The notes beneath the pieces are model-generated. The model was not told the DNA's origin and ran no database searches. It saw only the letters and a list, made by a program, of their open reading frames with translations. A stretch of 49,927 nucleotides of DNA, taken from assembly GCA_013390945.1 (NCBI GenBank), contig JACAUC010000012.1, positions 1 to 49,927 of the forward strand, given 5' to 3'. Positions 36,539 to 45,253 of this stretch are shown here, in pieces (position 1 is the first letter of the stretch; each line of letters opens with the position of its first letter). The DNA comes from Candidatus Chloroheliaceae bacterium. GTDB lineage: Bacteria > Chloroflexota > Chloroflexia > Chloroheliales > Chloroheliaceae. The position numbers and the translations under genes are program-made.

Positions 36539-38086
36539 TTATTTTGAAATCGCCACCAGTTGTCCAACCGTAGCCGCCGCCTGTTCCACCCAATTCAGGG
36601 CAAACCCGGCCAACAAACCAAGCGCAATTGTACCCACTCCAGCCACTAGCAAGACTAATCCAAGTGAAAAAGCCGTTCGCCTAGCCAATGGTAGCTTAAC
36701 CAAGCTATCCACCAGATACATCCTAACCACAATACGAAAGTAGTAGAAGACTGCAATCACACTGGTAACTGCGCCTACTAACGGTAGAATTAACTGCCAG
36801 CCTCCTGCCTGCACTGCCCCACTAAAGACTAACGCCTTGCCAAAGAAGCCCGCCGTCGGGGGAATACCACCCAGCGAAAGCAAGCACAAGGTCATTACAG
36901 CGGCTAACCAAGGATTAGCGCGACCCAAGCCTGTAAAGTCGGCTACCTCTAAACCCTCCCCACGTGGCCCTTCCAACGCTATCACCACTGCAAAAGCTCC
37001 GGTAGTCATCACACTATAGGAGAGGAGATAGAAGAGGACACCCTGCAAACCGGAGGGATTATTGGCGGCGATTCCAATCAAAATATAACCAGCATGAGCC
37101 ACCGCAGAATAGGCCAACATCCGCTTGACATTAGTCTGGGTCATCGCTAGAAGATTGCCGCCAATCATAGTAATAATCGCCAACACATAGAGTATCGGTT
37201 GCCAATAAGCGGCAATTGGCTCTAAAGCACCGTTAAAGACCCGCAGGAAGGCCACCACAATCGCAGCCTTAGTTCCAACCGCCATCAAAGCAGTTATGGG
37301 CGTAGGTGCGCCCTCATAGACATCAGGAGTCCACATGTGAAAGGGAACCGCCGAAATTTTAAAAGCAAACCCAACCGAGAGCATTGCCAAACCGATCAGC
37401 ACCAAGAGACCATTTTGGCTATGGATAGAATTAGCGGCTAATTGGCTTCGTAACCCACTATAGCTAGTAGTGCCATAAGCCCCAAAAAGCAGAGCAATAC
37501 CATAAAGCATAAAAGCAGAAGCAAAACTACTTAGCAGAAAATATTTAAACCCGGCCTCGTGGCTACGGAGGCTACGGGGTAAAAAGCCCACCAGAATATA
37601 AAGAGCCAACGAGAAGAGTTCAAGAGCCACAAAGAGAATCATAAAATTGGTGGCAATTGAAAGCAGCCACATGCCACAACCTGCTGCCAAGATCAAAGCA
37701 TAATACTCGCCCTGTACTTCGATACCAAGTCGGGCTAAATAATCGGGCGAGGCCATTATCGCAAGAGCCACTGTACCAAAGATAATCACCGCCATAAACC
37801 GACTTAAATCATCGGCAGCCACCATCCCTTGAAACAGAGGTGTTTTGCTATAATCGGTAATAAAAGTACTAGCCCCCGAAGCAATCGCCACCAGCAGACT
37901 AAGCCAAGCCAACAATCGCCGTTGGGCCTGGGGTAGCACTAGATCAACCATCAAGATCAATAAAATGCCCAGCGAAGCAACCCAAGCAGGCCACAGTGCG
38001 CCCCATTCAATTTTACCCAAGTTATCAAGGTCTTCTGGCGTGATTTTTCCTTGAAACAATTGGCTACTACTAATTAATAAATTCAT
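36539..38086 (-). CDS. nuoN: NADH-quinone oxidoreductase subunit N
   Basis: The product has 515 residues and about 14 TM helices. It is an antiporter-like proton channel subunit of the complex I membrane arm. Signatures: FVALELFSLALYILVGF with the conserved TM5 Glu, KFFLLSSFASAFMLYG, AVPFHMWTPDVYEGAPTPITALM, KRMLAYSAVAHAGYILIG and SLGGIPPTAGFFGKALVF. It is last in the nuo series but separated from nuoM by about 1.7 kb containing a secreted-protein gene. Confidence 0.95.
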   Translation of the reverse strand: MNLLISSSQLFQGKITPEDLDNLGKIEWGALWPAWVASLGILLILMVDLVLPQAQRRLLAWLSLLVAIASGASTFITDYSKTPLFQGMVAADDLSRFMAVIIFGTVALAIMASPDYLARLGIEVQGEYYALILAAGCGMWLLSIATNFMILFVALELFSLALYILVGFLPRSLRSHEAGFKYFLLSSFASAFMLYGIALLFGAYGTTSYSGLRSQLAANSIHSQNGLLVLIGLAMLSVGFAFKISAVPFHMWTPDVYEGAPTPITALMAVGTKAAIVVAFLRVFNGALEPIAAYWQPILYVLAIITMIGGNLLAMTQTNVKRMLAYSAVAHAGYILIGIAANNPSGLQGVLFYLLSYSVMTTGAFAVVIALEGPRGEGLEVADFTGLGRANPWLAAVMTLCLLSLGGIPPTAGFFGKALVFSGAVQAGGWQLILPLVGAVTSVIAVFYYFRIVVRMYLVDSLVKLPLARRTAFSLGLVLLVAGVGTIALGLLAGFALNWVEQAAATVGQLVAISK

Positions 38087-38211
38087 TCTTTATCCTAAGG
38101 CAAATCCGAGAGAACCAGAAATCAATTTCCAGTCTAAGCAGCTTAAATCGGTTTAAACCTATGGCCTATGCGCGTCAAGCTAATTTTAGATCTACCATCT
38201 CCATAATTCGA

Positions 38212-38253
38212 GGTAGGGGTGTATGGCATACGCCTCAGCCTACAACCCCTACC
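38212..38253. repeat. Degenerate copy of the GTATTGCATAC palindrome family
   Basis: GGTAGGGGTGTATGGCATAC followed by a GCCT arm and, after a short spacer, ACCCCTACC. It lies between nuoN and the secreted-protein gene. The rest of the gap 38087-38360 shows nothing clear. Confidence 0.6.
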
Positions 38254-38360
38254 AAGTGATAAGATTCTTTTAGCGTTTGGTGGCCCGAAATTTATTTCGA
38301 ACCACCTCTTAAACTATACCAACTCGGATTATAAGGCCACTAACCCGTTGTAACGAGCAG

Positions 38361-39728
38361 TTAAGAAGCTCTAGTCGCAGGCTGCGGTGTAGCAGTCGGT
38401 GGTACGGGCTTCCGTGTGGCCGTCGGTACGGGCCGGGACGTGGGCGTGGGCGCGGGTACAGTCGGAGATGCCGGAACCGGAGACCCTGGCAAAGGCGTTG
38501 TTGGAGGCAAGACCGGAGTAGTATTGGTATGCCGCCATTTGTAGTAGTGCTGGCCTACATTGCCCATCTCCACCTGATAAGCCTCGCTATTGGACGGGGT
38601 ATAGGTCAATATCCGGCGCTCGAAAGCCTGCACCAGCACATCCTTAACTTGACCCCCTACCTTGACCTTGGCCCACCATGCCTCGGTTATGGGTAGTCCT
38701 GTAACAAAGAAGACCGGATCGAAAATCCGCCCCTGCACCTGCTGGCCTGCGGAGTTCAGTACTGGCCCGATCTGGTTGAGATAATCCCAGAAGGGTTTGG
38801 CGATATTATGGCCGGTCTCTTTGACAAAGTAGGCTTGCACCACATTATATTGGTCAAAGTTTGAGGTACCAATCCCAGTATCCGGGGTCGGTGGGATACT
38901 GGAAGTATCCGGGGTCGGTGGGATACTGGAAGTATCCGGGGTCGGTGGGATATTGGAAGTATCCGGGGTCGGTGGGATATTGGAAGTATCCGGGGTCGGT
39001 GGGATACTGGAAGTATCCGGGGTCGGTGCAACAATTACGATAACTGGTGCATGATTACGATCATCATTCCCACCTCCCGTTTCGCCGTGCGAGTCATCCC
39101 GCTCACCATCCTCCTTTGCGTCGAACGGCGCACTTGAGACTACGTTTGACGTGACACCCCGCTTATTCCCGGCCCTGTCAATGGACTTTGTAATCAGATT
39201 GCCCACATCGTCAGTGGTAGGCAAGAGCAAACCTCCCAGCGTCTTATAGGTGGGACCACTAACATCATCCGGGTCACCTGCCACGCCTATTTCGGCGGGA
39301 TTGCGCGGTTGAAACGTAGCGTCGCCCAACTGAAGCTGTCCGCTAATCATCTCCTTAGTAATCAAGCCGTTAGAGACATAGTAGACGCTGTTCTGGTCTC
39401 CGGCGGGGTTGGTAATCTCCATCCGGCTCTTGTCAAAATATTGCACAAGCCGCCTTCCGTTGGGTGCATCAACGTAGTTCTCCATTATCCCGGTACTGTA
39501 AGGTTCCAACCCCCACAATAAGGAACGCGAGATACTTCCGGCTGCCACCTGCCTATCGGTGCGGTTCCAGAGCTTTTGAAAGTTGGAGTCGGCGAAGGGT
39601 TGTGCGGCGGTGGCTACTTCCGGCGAAGGTATTGCCATGAAGAGCAGGGTAAGAACGAGAATCAGAGTTAAAGCCCGCCTGCTGGCTTTACTCCATCGTA
39701 ACGAGCAATTTACAGTGGATTGCTTCAT
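38361..39728 (-). CDS. Secreted FW/FERR-domain protein with TPDTSxIPP repeats, inside the nuo cluster
   Basis: The product has 455 residues with a signal peptide (ALTLILVLTLLFMAIPSPEVATA). The shared extracellular domain is split: the first half at about 45-175 (FQKLWNRTD, YFDKSRMEITNP, VSNGLITKEMISG), then a low-complexity linker at about 210-285 with 9-residue repeats TPDTSSIPP or TPDTSNIPP. The second half at about 290-400 has AKPFWDYL, GLPITEAWWAK, QAFERRILTYTPSN and GNVGQHYYKWR. The tail is Pro/Thr/Ser-rich, like a cell-wall-spanning region. No enzymatic domain is present. It sits between nuoM and nuoN in the same direction; a role in respiration is unlikely, so it looks like an insertion into the operon. 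Confidence 0.8.
   Translation of the reverse strand: MKQSTVNCSLRWSKASRRALTLILVLTLLFMAIPSPEVATAAQPFADSNFQKLWNRTDRQVAAGSISRSLLWGLEPYSTGIMENYVDAPNGRRLVQYFDKSRMEITNPAGDQNSVYYVSNGLITKEMISGQLQLGDATFQPRNPAEIGVAGDPDDVSGPTYKTLGGLLLPTTDDVGNLITKSIDRAGNKRGVTSNVVSSAPFDAKEDGERDDSHGETGGGNDDRNHAPVIVIVAPTPDTSSIPPTPDTSNIPPTPDTSNIPPTPDTSSIPPTPDTSSIPPTPDTGIGTSNFDQYNVVQAYFVKETGHNIAKPFWDYLNQIGPVLNSAGQQVQGRIFDPVFFVTGLPITEAWWAKVKVGGQVKDVLVQAFERRILTYTPSNSEAYQVEMGNVGQHYYKWRHTNTTPVLPPTTPLPGSPVPASPTVPAPTPTSRPVPTATRKPVPPTATPQPATRAS
38884..39018 (-). repeat. Five tandem 27-bp coding repeats (TPDTSxIPP)
   Basis: Perfect or near-perfect 27-bp units start at 38884, 38911, 38938, 38965 and 38992, with partial units on both sides. 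Variation is limited to one base (ACT/ATT), which gives Ser or Asn. The period keeps the frame. Confidence 0.92.
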
Positions 39729-39777
39729 AAATACTTAAAATCTCCGATCTAGTTGCTTGTAGTCTCTGGACTAACTA

Positions 39778-41349
39778 TTAACGCTTGGGTGTAAGCAAAG
39801 CCGCCGTCTGGTTGAGCCAGTCGCTAACGGTGGAATCCAAAACACCCGTAACAAGGATTGGCGCAACCCCCAACACAATAACCAAGACTACCAACGGTAC
39901 AAAGAGTATATATTCCCCTAGACGCATATCGGTAGATGGAACGGCCTGCCGAACGGCCTGCCGAGGAGTTACAACCTGTGGTTCCGCGACAAGCGGCTCT
40001 TCTGGACTGTGCCAAACGGTTTGGAAAACCCGCATCATATACCAAGCCGCCAGTACTACCCCAATAGCACCGAATATCGCGTAAATGGAGGAAGCCTCGA
40101 AAGCACCCCCCAAAATCAAAAATTCACCTGCAAACTGGTTGAGGCCGGGTAAGCCCAACGAAGCCAGCGTTAAGATTAAAAAGAGCGCACCCATACGGGG
40201 CCAACGGCGTTGCAAGCCACCCATTTTGTCCAAATCGTTTGTGCCAGTACGTGAAGCAAGGGCAGCAGCGGCCAAAAAGAGAGCCGGGGTAGTAATGCCA
40301 TGGTTGACCATCTGTAAAACCGCGCCATTGATACCCTGCGAGTTGATGGCAAAGATACCCAGCACGACAAAGCCCAAGTGTGAAAGACTGGAATAGGCCA
40401 ACAACCGCTTTAAATTACCGCAACCAAGTGCGGCCAACGCCCCATAAAGGATGCTGATTAGGGCTAAAGCACACATTGGTGGAGCAAAGTCGCGGGCCGG
40501 GCCGGGAAAAAGCAATACGCCAAAGCGTAGGAAACCATAAGCCCCGGTTTTACTCATCACCCCGGCCAGCATCACCGTAGCCGGAACTGGAGCCTCCACA
40601 TAGGCATCGGGTTGCCAGCTATGGAAAGGAACTAGTGGAACCTTAACGATAAAAGCGGCGGCAAAGGCTAGAAACATCCAACGTTGGGTCTCTTGGGAAA
40701 GGCCAGTCACCGCCTGCCGAATAGTCATAAAATCCAGCGAAGGGGCTGCACCCGCCGGAGTAGTGGTAAAGATCAAGGCCAGCATTGCGATTAGCATTAG
40801 CAGGCTTCCGGCTAGGGTAAAGAGGACAAAGCGAATGGCCGCGCTTACCCGAAGTTCGGTTGCGCCCCATCTGCCGATCATAAAGTAGGCCGGAATCAAC
40901 ATTAGCTCCCAGAAGAGATAGAAGAGCAGCAAATTGATGGAAGTGAAGACCCCAACGATACTACCACCTAACACCAGCAGCCAAGCCCAAAAGAAGCGCG
41001 AGCGGGATTGAATGTTACCAAAGCGATCCGCCGAAGCTACTACCGCCACCAGCGTTACAAAAGTGGTCAAGACCACTAGCCAAGCACTAATGCTATCCAC
41101 GCCCAATTGGTAGTTCAAGCCTAACGCCCGCACCCATTCCAGCCTTTCGACCCAATAAAAGCCCGTCTTCGTGCCATCCGCAAAAGTCAGCAGAACCACC
41201 AACGAAAGACCAAAGCTGAGAGCGGCAAAACCTACGGTTAACCAGTAGAGTGCTTTTTCTGGCACACTCGGCACAGTTACCAACAGAAGTGCGCCAATGA
41301 ACGGGAGGAAGATTAAAATTGAAAGTAGAGGAAAAGTTGCTAGGTTCAT
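39778..41349 (-). CDS. nuoM: NADH-quinone oxidoreductase subunit M
   Basis: The product has 523 residues, a 14-TM proton-pumping subunit. Signatures: FYLFWELMLIPAYFMIGRWG with the conserved Glu, KVPLVPFHSWQPDAYVEAPVPATVMLAG, KRLLAYSSLSHLGFVVLGIFA, MVNHGITTPALFLAAA and GLPGLNQFAGEFLILGGAF. Its start overlaps the nuoL stop by 4 bp, showing coupling. Confidence 0.96.
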   Translation of the reverse strand: MNLATFPLLSILIFLPFIGALLLVTVPSVPEKALYWLTVGFAALSFGLSLVVLLTFADGTKTGFYWVERLEWVRALGLNYQLGVDSISAWLVVLTTFVTLVAVVASADRFGNIQSRSRFFWAWLLVLGGSIVGVFTSINLLLFYLFWELMLIPAYFMIGRWGATELRVSAAIRFVLFTLAGSLLMLIAMLALIFTTTPAGAAPSLDFMTIRQAVTGLSQETQRWMFLAFAAAFIVKVPLVPFHSWQPDAYVEAPVPATVMLAGVMSKTGAYGFLRFGVLLFPGPARDFAPPMCALALISILYGALAALGCGNLKRLLAYSSLSHLGFVVLGIFAINSQGINGAVLQMVNHGITTPALFLAAAALASRTGTNDLDKMGGLQRRWPRMGALFLILTLASLGLPGLNQFAGEFLILGGAFEASSIYAIFGAIGVVLAAWYMMRVFQTVWHSPEEPLVAEPQVVTPRQAVRQAVPSTDMRLGEYILFVPLVVLVIVLGVAPILVTGVLDSTVSDWLNQTAALLTPKR

Positions 41350-43424
41350 CGCGCTAACCCCACTACCGTTACATAAAATAAGATTGCCACTGCTCCGACC
41401 AGAATACCTAAAGCATAATTTCGGACATAGCCCGTTTCGGTGTACCGCACTATTTGGCTCACCTCACAAGCATTTTCGCCTACACCCACATCTACCGCCT
41501 GCTCTATCTCATGATCGAACCAACGGGCAATCAAGTTGGCTATACCCTTTCCGGGCCAAACAAACAACAGATTATAGAGTAGATCAAAGCCCCAGCCATA
41601 GAGCAAGAAATTGGTAAATCCCAACTTTAGGTAATGGCCTATTCCTAGCCCGGTAGGTGCTTTGGTAATTTCAATATAGTTCCTCTCCTGAGCTAGGCGG
41701 GATTGCTCCTTTTTAGGGGCGCGGGGGAAATAATTTGGTACATAATCAGGTTCGGCAGGTGAGGGAGCAAGCGTCACCTTTGGACGGCGCATAAAGACAA
41801 CATAGGCCAGTCCAATGCCCACTACCCCGGCTCCTATTCCAATTACCAGTCCAATTAGGTCAAGCTGCCCGACTTCAATTGAACGCCAAGTGGTCTTACC
41901 CTTGACGCTAAACCGTTCTATCGTCGGGGCAAACCATCTTTCTAACGAGTTCCAGATGCCCTCAAAGGCTACGAGACCACCAAAGGTTGCCAGTACCGCC
42001 AAGATGCCAACCGGAACAATCATATTCGGCGGATTGGCGTGGGGATGGCCCTCAAAGCGAGGTGAACCTTCAAAGGTCAGGAAGTAGGCCCGGAACATAT
42101 AGAATGACGTAAGCAGAGCAGTAACCACACCCACCCAGCCAATAATGGTCAGGAAGAGGGGGGTTATGCCTGCCGCTTGTTGAGCGGCAGTCAGGGTGTG
42201 CGCTTCACCCAAGAGCGGGAACGAGCCTAGAATTGCTTCTTTGCTGAAGAAACCGGAGAAGATCGGAATACCACTGATCGCCAAAGCTCCAATTAGGAAG
42301 ACCGTCGCCGCAAAACGAGTGGCTCCATTTTTGCGTAGCCCGCCCATTTTACGCATATCTTGTTCACCCGCCAGCGAATGAATCACCAAACCAGCCGCAA
42401 GGAAGAGTAAGGCTTTGAAGAAGGCATGGGTCAGCAGGTGAAACATACTGGCTTCGTAAGCCGCAATACCCGCCGCCATAAACATATAACCCAACTGGCT
42501 AATCGTGGAGTAGGCCAGCACCCGCTTTAGATCGGTTTGAACCAAAGCGCAGGTAGCGGCATAAAAAGCAGTCGCGGCCCCAATAATAGGAATAAACCAA
42601 GCAGCCCATTCCGATGCGCCAAATATAGGATGGGCGCGTACCACCAGATAAACTCCGGCGGTGACCATGGTGGCGGCATGGATTAGGGCCGAAACGGGAG
42701 TGGGTCCTTCCATTGCATCGGGGAGCCAAGTGTGTAGCGGAATCTGAGCAGATTTGGCGGCACAGGCAATAAAAAGGAAGAGGGCCGCCCAATTGCGCCA
42801 ATCACCCTGTGAAATAGTCTCGCTAGTCAAGGCTCCAACAAAAGTTACCGCCCCAGTATTGGCAATAATCACAAAGATACCAAGCAACAAGCCCACATCG
42901 CCGATAGTATTCATCACAATCGCTTTACGAGCAGCATTGACGGCACTAGGCTTGTGTATGTAGAAACCAATTAAAAGGAAAGAGGAAAGGCCCACTCCGG
43001 CCCAACCAACCAAGAGGGTTACAAAATTATCGCTGGTCACTAGCAAGAGCATCGCTGTAACAAAGAGGTTCATATAAGTAAAGTAACGCCGATAGTCCGG
43101 CTCGTGATCCATATAGCCAAGGGAGTAGAGGTGAATCAGGAAGCCTACCCCGGTAATAATCAGGCTCATATAGACCGAAAGTGGATCAGCCAATAGCCCA
43201 AAACTTATCCGCCAAGGGCCAGCCACCGTCCAATCATATTTCAGTACCGCTCCTTCCGGCCACCTAGGAGTTAAAGCCGCAACTAGGGCGGCAATAAAGG
43301 CCAAGCCAACGGCGGCACAAGCCACACTAGCGGAGGCCCGTTTACTTAACTGAAAACCAAAGAAGACGTTTATCAAAAATCCCAAAAAGGGAAGGAGCAG
43401 AACTAATCCTATTGCCTCTGGCAC
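41346..43424 (-). CDS. nuoL: NADH-quinone oxidoreductase subunit L
   Basis: The product has 692 residues, start GTG 43424 with GAGAGGAT upstream. It is the distal proton channel with the long lateral helix. Signatures: FVTLLVGWAGVGLSSFLLIGF, AQIPLHTWLPDAMEGPTPVSALIHAATMVTAGVYL, KRVLAYSTISQLGYMFMA, HLLTHAFFKALLFLAAG and SGIPIFSGFFSKEAIL. A charged insertion of about 80 residues (RPKVTLAPSPAEPDY onward) precedes the C-terminal helix. Confidence 0.96.
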   Translation of the reverse strand: MPEAIGLVLLLPFLGFLINVFFGFQLSKRASASVACAAVGLAFIAALVAALTPRWPEGAVLKYDWTVAGPWRISFGLLADPLSVYMSLIITGVGFLIHLYSLGYMDHEPDYRRYFTYMNLFVTAMLLLVTSDNFVTLLVGWAGVGLSSFLLIGFYIHKPSAVNAARKAIVMNTIGDVGLLLGIFVIIANTGAVTFVGALTSETISQGDWRNWAALFLFIACAAKSAQIPLHTWLPDAMEGPTPVSALIHAATMVTAGVYLVVRAHPIFGASEWAAWFIPIIGAATAFYAATCALVQTDLKRVLAYSTISQLGYMFMAAGIAAYEASMFHLLTHAFFKALLFLAAGLVIHSLAGEQDMRKMGGLRKNGATRFAATVFLIGALAISGIPIFSGFFSKEAILGSFPLLGEAHTLTAAQQAAGITPLFLTIIGWVGVVTALLTSFYMFRAYFLTFEGSPRFEGHPHANPPNMIVPVGILAVLATFGGLVAFEGIWNSLERWFAPTIERFSVKGKTTWRSIEVGQLDLIGLVIGIGAGVVGIGLAYVVFMRRPKVTLAPSPAEPDYVPNYFPRAPKKEQSRLAQERNYIEITKAPTGLGIGHYLKLGFTNFLLYGWGFDLLYNLLFVWPGKGIANLIARWFDHEIEQAVDVGVGENACEVSQIVRYTETGYVRNYALGILVGAVAILFYVTVVGLAR

Positions 43425-43520
43425 TTATGCCTTATCCTCTCATCATTGATTTTGGATTTTGGGTTGCTGATTTTGGATTAATCCGATACCCGATACCCTA
43501 ATCTAAAACCCAAAATAAAT

Positions 43521-43823
43521 TTAACCTTGCATTGCATGGATGTCGTCTACATCTATACGGCGACGATGGCGGAACATTGCTACAATAATTGCTAAGCCCA
43601 CCACCGCTTCGGCAGCAGCCACCGTTAAGACCAACAAGACGAAGACCTGTCCCTCGCTGGTGCCAAATCTACCCGAAAAGCTGATAAAGGCTAGGTTAAC
43701 AGCATTGAGCATTAATTCGATGGACATGAATTGTACTAGCGGGTTGCGTCTCAACAGGACACCCACCGTTCCTACCGCAAAAACGATGGCACTGATTACT
43801 AAAGTAAAAGTTATACTTGTCAT
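43521..43823 (-). CDS. nuoK: NADH-quinone oxidoreductase subunit K
   Basis: The product has 100 residues and three TM helices. The conserved glutamates lie in VQFMSIELMLNAVNLAFISF and AAAEAVVGLAIIVAMFRHR, both typical of NuoK. Gaps of 96 bp precede and follow it, the upstream one containing a large palindrome. Confidence 0.95.
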   Translation of the reverse strand: MTSITFTLVISAIVFAVGTVGVLLRRNPLVQFMSIELMLNAVNLAFISFSGRFGTSEGQVFVLLVLTVAAAEAVVGLAIIVAMFRHRRRIDVDDIHAMQG

Positions 43824-43855
43824 CTATACTTTATCCAAACTTTAACTCTCCATTG

Positions 43856-43911
43856 GTAGGGGCGTATTGCATACGCCCTGCACGTGTTGGGCGTATGCAA
43901 TACGCCCCTAC
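43856..43911. repeat. Perfect 23-bp inverted repeat between nuoK and nuoJ
   Basis: Arms 43856-43878 and 43889-43911 are exact complements (core GGGCGTATTGCATACGCCC), with a 10-base loop. Each arm is itself a copy of the dispersed palindrome. In the nuo transcript it would form a very stable hairpin between nuoJ and nuoK. Confidence 0.95.
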
Positions 43912-43919
43912 AACACAGA

Positions 43920-44432
43920 TTAACGACGCTTACCCAACACCACCGATCCGATTAGGGCTACCAGTAAGACCAACGAAGTTAGTTCAAACGGTAGTAAAAA
44001 TTGGGTGAAAAGCCCAGCTCCAAAAGCTTCTACCGTACCATAAGGATAAGCCCCCGGCTTATCAGGCGCAAAGTCAAAACTTGGGCCACCCGTGATGAGA
44101 TAAATTAGGCCACCCGCCAAGATAATCAGCAGCACCAGACCCAAAGTTAACGCCCCGGCTCGTTGTAGCTTCCTTTTGTCCCGAAAGATATGTTCACCTT
44201 CTGGGTTGAGTAGGGTCACTACAAAGAGGAAGAGTACCAAAATTGCCCCGGCGTAGATTAGCAGTTGGGCCGCAAATATAAATTGAGCGTGTAGCATCAG
44301 AAAGAGGTTTGCCAAGCTTATCAAATTGAACAGTAGCATCAAGGCACTGTAGATCGAGCTTGGCATTAGTACTACTCCCAAAGCTGAGCCCACCGCCAAC
44401 ATTCCCAAAATCACCAGAATTACCTGTTCCAT
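43920..44432 (-). CDS. nuoJ: NADH-quinone oxidoreductase subunit J
   Basis: The product has 170 residues and five TM helices. NuoJ motif: FAAQLLIYAGAILVLFLFVVTLLNP, with HAQFIFA before it and LPFELTSLVLLVALIGSVVLGK at the end. It starts 5 bases after nuoI. The palindrome at 43856-43911 follows. Confidence 0.94.
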   Translation of the reverse strand: MEQVILVILGMLAVGSALGVVLMPSSIYSALMLLFNLISLANLFLMLHAQFIFAAQLLIYAGAILVLFLFVVTLLNPEGEHIFRDKRKLQRAGALTLGLVLLIILAGGLIYLITGGPSFDFAPDKPGAYPYGTVEAFGAGLFTQFLLPFELTSLVLLVALIGSVVLGKRR

Positions 44433-44437
44433 CAGGC

Positions 44438-45145
44438 TTATTTTTCCTCCTTGGCACTACCCTGCCCTAGAGTCCGTCCGGTAGGAAGTGTATTAGGTAT
44501 CGCTTGGCCCGGCGCAAGCGACTGCTCGCTCTGGCGCACAGGTTTTGGCGCTCCCTGCACACCCACTTGCCCGGTCAGGTTGCCCTTGCCGACCGCTGCT
44601 CCGGTAGTCTCCCAACCATCGAAAACGCCCTTAAAATCTGGAATAATGGCTCTAGCTTCAGGTGGAGGAGGAGCTTCCCAAGCGAGGGCTGCGCCACGAG
44701 TAGAAGTACCGAGTGGCTCCAACATATTCTCTTTATTATAAAGCATCTTCTCGCGGGAGTATTCCGCTAGAGCCGTATTAGATTCTAGGGTAATGGCCCC
44801 GGTCGGGCAAGCCGCCTGACAGTAACCACAGAAGATACAGCGCAGCATATCAATCTGGAAAATTCGGGCGTAGCGTTCCCCAAACGAAGTGGGCTGAGCC
44901 GGATCATTTTCTTCTGGTTCGATATAAATCGCCGCTGCCGGGCAAGTTCCGCTACAAAGCATACAGGCAATGCAGCGTTCCAACCCATTTTCGTAACGAT
45001 GTAAGACGTGCCTCCCTCGCTCGCGGGGGGGTAGTTGACGCATCTGCTCCGGGTATTGCACCGTTACAGGTTTGCGGAAGAAGTTTTTAAGGGTTATCCC
45101 CATTCCGCGCAGGGATTCACCCACACTTGTTACTGGATTTGCCAT
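44438..45145 (-). CDS. nuoI: NADH-quinone oxidoreductase subunit I with a long Pro/Gly-rich tail
   Basis: Carries two [4Fe-4S] clusters (N6a, N6b). From ATG 45145 it has 235 residues; the frame extends to 45196 with residues that do not align to NuoI. Cluster ligands: C58, C61, C64, C68 in CIACMLCSGTCP and C103, C106, C109, C113 in CIFCGYCQAACP. The standard domain ends near 145. About 90 low-complexity residues follow (WEAPPPPEARAIIPDFK, GNLTGQVGVQGAPKPVRQ), which is unusual for NuoI. Confidence 0.94.
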   Translation of the reverse strand: MANPVTSVGESLRGMGITLKNFFRKPVTVQYPEQMRQLPPRERGRHVLHRYENGLERCIACMLCSGTCPAAAIYIEPEENDPAQPTSFGERYARIFQIDMLRCIFCGYCQAACPTGAITLESNTALAEYSREKMLYNKENMLEPLGTSTRGAALAWEAPPPPEARAIIPDFKGVFDGWETTGAAVGKGNLTGQVGVQGAPKPVRQSEQSLAPGQAIPNTLPTGRTLGQGSAKEEK

Positions 45146-45190
45146 ATATATTTTCTCAATTTGGGCGCGGTTAGCCGACGACCAACCGAC

Positions 45191-45236
45191 ATGCAATACC
45201 GCCCCTACACGATGGGCGTATGCAACACGCCCCTAC
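45191..45236. repeat. Two partial copies of the GTATTGCATAC palindrome family between nuoH and nuoI
   Basis: ATGCAATACCGCCCCTAC (45191-45208) and a GGGCGTATGCAACACGCC-type copy (45214-45236). They occupy the gap after nuoH. Confidence 0.7.
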
Positions 45237-45253
45237 ATATTATAAGCTTATAA

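Noticed and set aside
38884..39018. CRISPR-like array
   Set aside because: Contiguous 27-bp coding repeats without spacers, in frame within a gene.
38861..39043. Plus-strand repeat ORF (YPGSVGYWK repeats)
   Set aside because: Antisense shadow of the 27-bp TPDTSxIPP repeats of the secreted protein.
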